11,656 nucleotides of DNA from positions 1 through 11,656 of the forward strand of contig JAZKZE010000174.1 in the NCBI GenBank assembly GCA_045612485.1. The letters run 5' to 3'. A program made the position numbers and the translations under genes. Positions within the stretch are counted from its first letter, which is position 1, and each line of letters opens with the position of its first letter. The notes under the pieces are model-generated. The model worked only from the letters and a program-made list of their open reading frames with translations, was not told the DNA's origin and did no database searches. Below are positions 5,904 through 11,656 of this stretch, in pieces. This DNA comes from RGIG5327 sp045612485 (GTDB taxonomy: Bacteria; Verrucomicrobiota; Lentisphaeria; Victivallales; UBA1829).

Positions 5904-5938
5904 ATGCAGTTGTAAACGCTTGCAAAAGATGATATATT
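5904..5938 (+). promoter_or_regulatory. Promoter P5 with covarying inverted repeat, unit 5
   Basis: -35 TTGTAA at 5910-5915, 17-base spacer, -10 TATATT at 5933-5938. Dyad arms are ATGCAG (5904-5909) and TTGCAA (5920-5925). The second position of the stem is now T-A, against C-G in copies 2-4 and A-T in copy 1; the outermost pair is lost. It starts eight bases after the unit 4 stop. Confidence 0.72.
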
Positions 5939-5979
5939 ACTGTTAAGACGGTTGACTCATATACATTAAGAGGTGAAAT

Positions 5980-7562
5980 ATGGCTGCGTTAATTGTTATT
6001 CTTACACTTGCTTTTATCAGCGTGTTGATTTCAGCATTTATGGCCGGAGGATCAGAAAAACGCAAAAATACCTTGCTCTGGAGTATCTGCGGTATAGTGT
6101 TGTCTGCCATATCGGGAACTGCTCTCTTTTTCTGCAAAGGAGCAATCAAAGAAATCCTTTTGAAACAAAAGCCGCATCTCTCTTTTATGGCAGAAAATAT
6201 TGTCATTCCGGATCAGGTCATGCTGCAGCTTGGTCTTACCGTTTTTTTCTGCGGGATCATTGTTTTTTTATTGGGGTACAACTGCCGGAAAAATTCTTCA
6301 AAATGGTATTGGGCGTTATTGTGGTCTTTTAGCGTTGCTTTCCTAATAGGGCATTTGCTTTTCCTTCCCCAATATTACGGGATTGCCGCATTTGTAAACT
6401 TTTTTACAACGGCAAAGCAGGATGTATTCCGTCTGGATATATCGATGCTGCCAACAGTATATATCATGCTATCCGTAAACTTGCTCGGGGCATTGTTGTG
6501 GTTATGGCATACGCTTAAAACAACAACACGGTCATGGAAAAATATTCTCGTTTTTGCAGGGAGCTTTACCGGATCAGTGTGTATTCTCTGGCTTGCAGCA
6601 TGGGGAACCGGTACATGGGCAAAAAATGCAATGGAAACAAAAGCTGCCGAACTTGGAATTACATCATTACAGGTAACTGAACAGGAACCTCCGGAATTGA
6701 AAATACTGGTCAATCCTGAATTTCATACAAAACACCCCAGGTACAATCCGCCGCAATCAGGAAAATATGATTGGAAAAAAGATACTATTCCCGCAGATGA
6801 AAAAGCGTACACTATGAAATTTTTCACATCTCCGGAACTGGAAACATATCTGAGTTGTTTGAAAAAAAGTGCCGCATATATTGGTCTCTGGTGCGTCACC
6901 GGGCAGGTATTGCCGAATTATATTACAGGACAAATCAAAAAGAAAAAGTCCTGCCGGAACTCATGAAATATCCGGAACTGGAAAATTTGATCCCTGCCGA
7001 TACGCCATTTCTGATTTGTGAATTGTTGCGGACTGCGACCCGCAATATATGGGTAAGTGCGCTGATTCAATATGGTCCGGAAGAAAAATCTCTTTTGCCG
7101 ACGTATCAGCAACTCCTTGCCTGGAGCAAAAATTGGAAAGTTCATCTCCCCTGTGAAGCTGGATTTTACTTGGCTGTTCCTTCTGAAAACAAAGGGAAAA
7201 CAGCCGCATTTTTCTATGCGCCATACCTGAATACCACCCGGTACCGGGGATTTTTTGATGCTGCAAACCGTATCCCTTCGTTGAAAAAACTGGAACAGCA
7301 GGAAATAATTACAGAAGATGGAATGTATGGCAAAGCTGCAAAACGCCAGCGTTCGGGTATTATTACGGGACGAACTCTCCTTGCCTTGAAAGTTTACAAA
7401 ATCGAACACGGAAAGTACCCGACCCAACTATCCGACCTCATACCCCATTATCTTCCCCGAGAGTATGTTTCGCCATATACCGGCAAAAAGTTGAATTATT
7501 CTATCAAAGAAACAAATTTCACCTTGTCTTCTGACGGAATAACTATCACATCGGAAAGATAA
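5980..7562 (+). pseudogene. Multi-TM protein with C-terminal 'GKYPTQL' module, split by a frameshift
   Basis: Two overlapping frames, 5980-6966 and 6855-7562, make sense only when joined. The first gives a protein with about six membrane segments (near residues 1-21, 32-51, 84-100, 110-129, 157-177, 188-207) and then a soluble region. After residue 295 its sequence becomes unconvincing and stops. The second frame continues with plausible protein (AGIAELYYRTNQKEKVLPEL) and ends in LLALKVYKIEHGKYPTQLSDLIPHYLPREYVSPYTGKKLNYS. That module is common at the C-terminus of PVC proteins and resembles the mature region of type II pseudopilins. Adding one A to the seven-A run at 6862-6868 restores a 527-residue protein. 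ATG 5980 follows AGAGGTG at 5969-5975. It may be a true mutation, a sequencing error, or slippage. Confidence 0.72.
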
Positions 7563-7579
7563 GACTTGTAAATATCTGC

Positions 7580-7782
7580 GGTGCGACTGTTTTTCGGGGC
7601 GTTTTTTATTCTATCGGAATTTACAGACATTTATTTTGAGGTGAAAGCCGAACTCTACTTTTATTTTTCTGCGTTCAGAGATGTTTTCCGAAGAAACAGC
7701 ATGGTTCCGCAAGCAGCATTGTCAACAACCGTCTTGAGCTTGAGAGAACTATTCTGAAGAATCAAAACGCCTTCCACGTTTT
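7580..7782 (+). repeat. 3' intergenic repeat, copy 3 (~203 bp)
   Basis: Second long copy of the block at 1609-1812, starting 17 bases after the unit 5 stop and ending with the conserved ATTCT-GA-AGAAT palindrome and AAAACGCCTTCCAC. It marks the right end of the array: no 156-bp promoter repeat follows. The gene-free stretch 7563-7871 holds only this repeat and the next promoter. Confidence 0.85.
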
Positions 7783-7806
7783 AATAAATATTTTTCTGGT
7801 ATAGAG

Positions 7807-7835
7807 TTGACTTTGTTTCTTTTTTATAGTATAGT
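7807..7835 (+). promoter_or_regulatory. Promoter of the metallophosphoesterase gene
   Basis: -35 TTGACT at 7807-7812, 17-base spacer and -10 TATAGT at 7830-7835. The region holds three overlapping -10-like hexamers in a row (TATAGT 7825, TATAGT 7830, TATAAT 7835); only the middle one has standard spacing. It is unlike the array promoters and has no inverted repeat. Confidence 0.7.
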
Positions 7836-7871
7836 ATAATATACAAAAATTTTCAAACAGGGAATAATAAT

Positions 7872-9536
7872 ATGAAAAAAATGCTTTATCTGTGTCTTCT
7901 TTTCCTTTTTGCCTTGAGTTTACAGGGCAAAAACAATCCCGTCCTTGAGATCCCCTCTTTTGAGAAGCCTCTCAAGATCAAGCTGGATGGAGTTCCGGAT
8001 GAACCATTCTGGCAGAAGGCTGGAAAAATCAACAAGTTTCACAAGTTCCGCTCTCCCGGCGTTCCAGCCGGGGCTTCCACTATTGCCCGTGTCTGTCTGG
8101 ATCAGCAGAACCTTTATCTTTCTCTGTTCTGCCATGAACCCGGGAAGATCACAAGGGGTACTGAAAAAAATTCCCTCTGGAATATCGACCATGTGGATAT
8201 GATTTTTTCTTCCATAGAAGACAAAGACTGGTTTGTGCAGATCGCTTTTGGTCTCAACGGCAAAACCTATGAGGAGTTCATCAGAAAAGAGGAGTATCAG
8301 AAGGCGATCCTCATCGGAAAGGACTTCTGGAGTGCGGAACTTATCATTCCCCTCCGGGCTTTCGGAAAGTTTTCAGATAAGGGGCTGCGTTTCAACATGC
8401 TCCGCAGAAGAGCCAACGCCAGAGAATATCAGAGCTGGGGCGAACTTGTTGATTGGGCTCTCGAACCCTGCCGTTTCGGCATTTTTCATATCAAGACACT
8501 CCCGGAGGAAGTAGCTCACGGTCCCCGGAACTCACAGGTAAGTTCACAGGCTTCTTCCGTCAGCTGGGAAACTGCCGGAGTTGTCAAAAGCACTTTTTCC
8601 TACCGCAAGGGGACTTCCGGAAAATTCATCAGTATTCCTGTCACAAGTACCGGAAAATTCCACCGTGTCCGTCTGGAAAAACTTACTCCCGGAACTCTTT
8701 ACCAGTATAAGATCTCCGGAGATGAAAATATTTACTCTCTGACCACTCTTGATCCCAAAGAAGCTGAATTTTCCTTTGCCTTTACTTCTGACATTCACGG
8801 CAACAGTGCTCTTCTCCAACAACACCTTACCGCTCCCGTGGTACAGAAGGCGGATCTCTTCTTCCTCGCCGGAGATCTGCTTACCGGGATCTCCGGACAT
8901 TACAGCTGTTACAACGGCTTTTCAGATACGGTCTCCGACTGCTGGAAGAAGAATAGTTACTGTTTCCGGGGCAACCACGAATACCGGGGTATCCCTGCGC
9001 CATTCCTCCAGCTCACCGATCCCTTTGGCAACATTTCCTACGGAGCCTTTCTGCACAAGGGTACTTATTTTCTCTACCTTGACTCCGGTGACGGAAAAAT
9101 GCTGGATACCCCCTATATGAAGCAGCAGCTTAAATTTGTGGAAAAAGCAGTTGCCAGTCCAGAATTCCGCAACGCCCGCTTCAGAATTCTGCTTGCTCAT
9201 CATCCCCTGATTACAGACAAGAGCTGGAGTTCTCCCGAAATGACGGCTCTTTATAATGTGATCAAAATGCAGAAGGCGGAAAAGATGATCGACCTCTACC
9301 TTTGCGGTCACAAACACTCTTACAACCGGCTGCTTGCCGGGGAGAGTAAGCTCCACTCCACCAATCCCCGCTTCAACGACCTGACTGTCAGTGCCTCCTA
9401 TCCCTTTCCCCTGCTCATCAATGACCGTAGCGGCGTTATTCTTGTGGATGTCAGAAAAGACCGTCTCAATGTTACTGTATTCAACCCGGATTTGAAACTC
9501 CACGACAAACTCTCTTTTCCGGCAAAAAAACGGTAA
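7872..9536 (+). CDS. Secreted metallophosphoesterase with N-terminal CBM9-like domain (554 aa)
   Basis: A signal peptide covers about residues 1-19. Residues about 24-207 look like a carbohydrate-binding family 9 (CBM9-like) domain: IKLDGVPDEPFWQKA, 'arVcLDqqnLYLSLFCHEP', a WNIDHVDMIF strand, the segment DFWSAELIIPLRAF, and FNMLRRR. Residues about 215-295 resemble the Fn3-like domain before purple-acid-type phosphatases (VSWETAG, KLTPGTLYQYKI). Residues 300-535 are a calcineurin-like phosphoesterase with all metal motifs: DIHG (D307, H309), GDLL (D335), GNHE (N368, H369), HHP (H443/H444) and GHKH (H480, H482). It likely hydrolyses phosphate esters outside the cytoplasm, perhaps attached to a glycan; the substrate is unknown. 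ATG 7872 follows AGGGAA at 7859-7864. Third positions are richer in C and G than in the upstream array. Confidence 0.88.
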   Translation: MKKMLYLCLLFLFALSLQGKNNPVLEIPSFEKPLKIKLDGVPDEPFWQKAGKINKFHKFRSPGVPAGASTIARVCLDQQNLYLSLFCHEPGKITRGTEKNSLWNIDHVDMIFSSIEDKDWFVQIAFGLNGKTYEEFIRKEEYQKAILIGKDFWSAELIIPLRAFGKFSDKGLRFNMLRRRANAREYQSWGELVDWALEPCRFGIFHIKTLPEEVAHGPRNSQVSSQASSVSWETAGVVKSTFSYRKGTSGKFISIPVTSTGKFHRVRLEKLTPGTLYQYKISGDENIYSLTTLDPKEAEFSFAFTSDIHGNSALLQQHLTAPVVQKADLFFLAGDLLTGISGHYSCYNGFSDTVSDCWKKNSYCFRGNHEYRGIPAPFLQLTDPFGNISYGAFLHKGTYFLYLDSGDGKMLDTPYMKQQLKFVEKAVASPEFRNARFRILLAHHPLITDKSWSSPEMTALYNVIKMQKAEKMIDLYLCGHKHSYNRLLAGESKLHSTNPRFNDLTVSASYPFPLLINDRSGVILVDVRKDRLNVTVFNPDLKLHDKLSFPAKKR

Positions 9537-9556
9537 AAAAACTGAAAATAAATAAA

Positions 9557-9578
9557 GCGGCAGTTTCTCTCCTGCCGC
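9557..9578. terminator. Bidirectional hairpin terminator between convergent genes
   Basis: A perfect 7-bp stem, GCGGCAG (9557-9563) and CTGCCGC (9572-9578), encloses an 8-base loop. On the minus strand it is followed by TTTATTTATTTT, a good U-tract for ending the hcp transcript. On the + strand the run is weaker, though an A-rich stretch precedes the stem. It sits 20 bases after the phosphoesterase stop and 15 before the hcp stop. Confidence 0.8.
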
Positions 9579-9593
9579 CTGTCTGTCTGAAAT

Positions 9594-11138
9594 TTATTTT
9601 CCTGCCATCATTGCATTTATATCTGTTTTTGGATCGGTTATTCCCTTTATATCAAAGGTTTTTGCCAATATTGCAGCAACATTGGGCGAAAGAAAGGCTG
9701 GCAATGAGGGCCCGAGACGGATATTTTTGAATCCGAGATGCAGCAATGCCAACAGTACCGCTACCGCTTTCTGCTCATACCATGCAATATCGAAAGAGAT
9801 CGGCAGATCATTGATATCTTTCACTCCGAAAACTTCTTTGAGTTTCAATGCGATCACTGCAAGAGAATAACAATCATTGCACTGTCCGGCATCCAGTACC
9901 CGGGGAATACCGTTAATATCATCTGTTACAAGTTTGTTATAACGGTATTTTGCACATCCGGCAGTGAGAATGACCGTATCTTTGGGAAGATTTCCTGCTA
10001 CTGTCGTATAATAGGAACGTTCTTTCTGTCTGCCGTCACACCCTGCCATCACGACAAAGCGTTTGATGGCTCCGGATTTTACAGCTTCCACAACTTTATC
10101 CGCAAGGGCAAAAACCTGGGCATGAGCAAAGCCTCCGGTGATCGTTCCCTCTTCCAGTTTTTCCGGAGGCGGACATTTTTTTGCCAGTTCAATGATTTCT
10201 GAAAAATCCTTTCTGCCTCCATTTTCCCGTTCAGGAATATGGGGTACACCCGGATAACCCGCCATTCCGGTAGTGAAGATCCGGTCTTTATAGGAATCCT
10301 GCACAGGAGTAATGCAGTTGGTGGTCATAAGGACAGGCCCGTTGAAGGAGGCAAATTCCTTATTCTGCAAATGCCAGGCATTACCGTAATTCCCGTAAAG
10401 ATGGGGATATTTTTTCAATTCCGGATAGTAATGGGCCGGGAGCATTTCGCAGTGGGTGTAGATGTCGATCCCGGCATCTTTGCTCTGTTCCAGAAGTTCT
10501 TTTATATCCAGAAGATCATGTCCGGAAATCAGGATACCGGGACGGTTGCCGACTCCGGTTTTTACAGTAGTGATTTCCGGATCCCCGAAAGTTTCCGTAT
10601 TGGCACAGTCCAGAAGTGCCATAGTTTTGACCGCGACCGCTCCGGCTTCCAGAACAAGAGAAGTCAGGGTATCAGCATTTTCTTCCGTTGCAGCTCCTTT
10701 CAGTGCCTTGAAGAAAAATTCATAAATACTGTCATCTTCTTTCCCGAGAACAGCCGCATGTTCTGCATAGGCGGCGATCCCTTTAAGACCACAGGTAAGC
10801 AACTCCCGCAAAGAACGGATATCTTCATTTTCCACAGAAAGTACGCCGCAAGGACAATCTGTCTGTGTATTTCCGGTCAATGCAACAGCCTTATCCAGAC
10901 GTTTTTTCAACGTGTCATTATCAAAATTGGCATTGGTTATGGTCATAAAAAGTGACTGGATGATGAAACGTCCTGTCGCCCTGTCCGGTTCCCGGGTAAG
11001 GGCAATAAGTTTCAGCTGACGGATGATCTTATCCATTATGTGTGCTGTTTCCGCTTTTTTCCCACACATTCCGGCAAGAGTGCATCCTGTATTGCGGCAT
11101 GCCTCCTGACACTGGAAACAAAACATTTTTCCTTCCAT
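9594..11138 (-). CDS. hcp: Hybrid-cluster protein / hydroxylamine reductase (514 aa)
   Basis: Cytoplasmic iron-sulfur enzyme that reduces hydroxylamine to ammonia in vitro and is linked to nitric oxide and nitrosative stress defence. The N-terminal cysteines C7, C10, C19 and C25 have CX2CX8CX5C spacing, the class found in strict anaerobes such as Desulfovibrio. The hybrid-cluster ligands can all be placed: H207 (SGHDL), E231 (CEMLPAH), C275 (TTNCITP), C367 (AGCDGR), C395 (TAGCAKY), C420 (GQCND), and E455 and K457 (WYEQKAV). At 514 residues it is slightly shorter than the usual 540-550. The start at 11136-11138 (MEGKMFC) is chosen for GGAGG at 11145-11149, six bases upstream; the internal Met5 is the alternative. 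Residue 230 is Cys where I recall Gly in relatives. No hcr-type reductase gene is adjacent. Confidence 0.96.
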   Translation of the reverse strand: MEGKMFCFQCQEACRNTGCTLAGMCGKKAETAHIMDKIIRQLKLIALTREPDRATGRFIIQSLFMTITNANFDNDTLKKRLDKAVALTGNTQTDCPCGVLSVENEDIRSLRELLTCGLKGIAAYAEHAAVLGKEDDSIYEFFFKALKGAATEENADTLTSLVLEAGAVAVKTMALLDCANTETFGDPEITTVKTGVGNRPGILISGHDLLDIKELLEQSKDAGIDIYTHCEMLPAHYYPELKKYPHLYGNYGNAWHLQNKEFASFNGPVLMTTNCITPVQDSYKDRIFTTGMAGYPGVPHIPERENGGRKDFSEIIELAKKCPPPEKLEEGTITGGFAHAQVFALADKVVEAVKSGAIKRFVVMAGCDGRQKERSYYTTVAGNLPKDTVILTAGCAKYRYNKLVTDDINGIPRVLDAGQCNDCYSLAVIALKLKEVFGVKDINDLPISFDIAWYEQKAVAVLLALLHLGFKNIRLGPSLPAFLSPNVAAILAKTFDIKGITDPKTDINAMMAGK

Positions 11139-11257
11139 TGTAAACCTCCATGATCTATGTTGTGATTTTGTTTTTTTTATTCCAAAGCAATATTTTCCTT
11201 TTTATAAAGACAGTTTCTTCACAAGAATGTTTCTGTTACCGGACTTTATTTTGTAAG

Positions 11258-11277
11258 CAGGAACACAATACTTCCTG
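11258..11277 (-). promoter_or_regulatory. Small inverted repeat in the hcp leader
   Basis: CAGGAA (11258-11263) and TTCCTG (11272-11277) pair around an 8-base loop. On the minus strand it would lie at or just before the predicted transcription start of hcp, so it could be a 5' hairpin or a second protein site. It may also be chance. Confidence 0.3.
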
Positions 11278-11322
11278 TTCATACCTTGTAACACCGTTCA
11301 AAAGTTAGCCATAACTAACTTT
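11278..11322 (-). promoter_or_regulatory. Putative CRP/FNR-type operator and -10 for hcp
   Basis: A perfect 8-bp inverted repeat, AAAGTTAG (11301-11308) and CTAACTTT (11315-11322), is separated by six bases. This is the geometry of CRP/FNR-family sites. On the minus strand TATGAA at 11283-11278 is a possible -10, which would start transcription near 11270-11271 and put the dyad centre about 41 bases upstream, the class II activator position. The hcp ATG lies about 130 bases further. hcp genes are commonly controlled by CRP/FNR-family regulators (HcpR, FNR, NarP-like systems); which one acts here cannot be read from the sequence. Confidence 0.55.
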
Positions 11323-11482
11323 ATCACACAATATAAATGTAAAAAAACACAGATATCCCATAATTTCTCAAAAAACAGGTATTTTCGCCATATTTGAGCG
11401 GGAGAAAATTGGATTTTGAAAAAGTGATTTTGTCAGATTTTCCAGACAGTATGAGTGAAATATCATAGAGGAGAATAAAGAA
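11323..11482. other. AT-rich intergenic stretch without recognised genes
   Basis: About 160 bases upstream of the hcp regulatory dyad, dominated by A and T runs. No ORF with a plausible ribosome site, no RNA gene and no clear promoter can be seen. The one minus-strand frame crossing it (11324-11539) starts inside the terminal repeat and is not believed. Confidence 0.5.
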
Positions 11483-11656
11483 GCCCCACCGGGGCACAGG
11501 AACCCAGCCCGAGGTACAAGAAATATATGCTTTTGTCACAAATCAAATCCCGGAGGGACGATAGAACCCAGCCCGGGGTACAAGAAATATATGCTCCTGT
11601 CACAAATCAAGTCCCGGAGGGACGGCAGAACAAAGCCCGGGCTACAAGAAATATAT
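11483..11656. repeat. 64-bp tandem palindromic repeats, running off the right edge
   Basis: Units start at 11501, 11565 and 11629, exactly 64 bases apart, each beginning AACCCAGCCCG or AACAAAGCCCG and followed by GTACAAGAAATATATGC. Each junction holds a small hairpin with a 3-base loop: GTCCC-GGA-GGGAC near 11611 and TCCC-GGA-GGGA near 11548. The first, divergent junction at 11483-11495 has GCCCC-ACC-GGGGC, different bases but the same fold. A longer CCCGG/CCGGG pairing is also possible. The third unit is cut by the window end, so the true copy number is unknown. Confidence 0.9.

Noticed and set aside
6861..6868. Programmed -1 ribosomal frameshift
   Set aside because: The zero-frame reading is TTG AAA AAA AGT, so the slippery A AAA AAG is not in the required phase, and no clear stimulatory hairpin or internal Shine-Dalgarno is seen.
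6918..7427. 169-residue minus-strand ORF
   Set aside because: Antisense to the second half of the frameshifted gene, with no ribosome site or recognisable motif.
143..7782. Integron cassette array
   Set aside because: Cassette-like order is present, but no attC-type GTTRRRY/RYYYAAC pairs and no integrase are seen, each unit has its own promoter, and some units hold several genes.
10239..10955. 238-residue plus-strand ORF
   Set aside because: Shadow of hcp on the other strand; hcp has all its cluster ligands.
11324..11539. 71-residue minus-strand ORF
   Set aside because: It starts inside the tandem repeat, has biased composition and no ribosome site.
11483..11656. CRISPR array
   Set aside because: The whole 64-base period is repeated, including the part that would be spacers, and no cas genes are present.

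Overview
The window looks like chromosomal DNA of an anaerobic bacterium of the PVC group, most like a gut-type Lentisphaeria. This is inferred from three features: a C-terminal module of the 'hGkYPtqLsdLiPhYLP' type, common in PVC proteins; a secreted phosphoesterase with a CBM9-like domain; and an anaerobe-type hybrid-cluster protein. The taxonomic call is moderate at best, because no rRNA or other marker is present.

Layout. Bases 1-140 hold the end of a four-helix-bundle (23S rRNA IVP-like) gene. Bases 143-7782 form an AT-rich array of five transcription units, all on the + strand. Each unit starts with a copy of the same promoter: a TTGTAA-like -35, exactly 17 bases, then TATATT. Three copies sit inside a 156-bp repeat (143, 1831, 3080); two are short (4492, 5904). 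A second repeat of about 204 bp follows units 1 and 5, and a truncated copy follows unit 2. The genes between the repeats are mostly unrelated to each other, but nearly all encode membrane, exported or lipid-anchored proteins. Unit 1 has four overlapping membrane-protein genes, one a 34-codon TTG-start ORF. Unit 2 has a secreted protein with a fresh 45-bp in-frame duplication. Unit 3 has a membrane-anchored PstS-like phosphate-binding domain. Unit 4 has a lipoprotein tyrosine/dual-specificity phosphatase and a small lipoprotein carrying the same N-terminal domain. Unit 5 has a membrane protein broken by a frameshift at a run of seven A.

Bases 7807-9536 carry an independent gene with its own promoter: a secreted metallophosphoesterase with an N-terminal CBM9-like domain. 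A hairpin terminator at 9557-9578 separates it from a convergent hcp gene (hydroxylamine reductase/hybrid-cluster protein, minus strand, 9594-11138). Upstream of hcp is a 22-bp dyad with CRP/FNR-family geometry, placed where a class II activator would bind. The window ends in a 64-bp tandem palindromic repeat (11483 to the edge). Codon choice in 7872-11138 is visibly more GC-rich than in the array.

The main novelty candidate is the array: one promoter/operator module reused in front of five unrelated envelope-protein units. Its inverted repeat keeps base pairing through compensatory changes. This suggests cassettes assembled by recombination at the repeats and controlled together.
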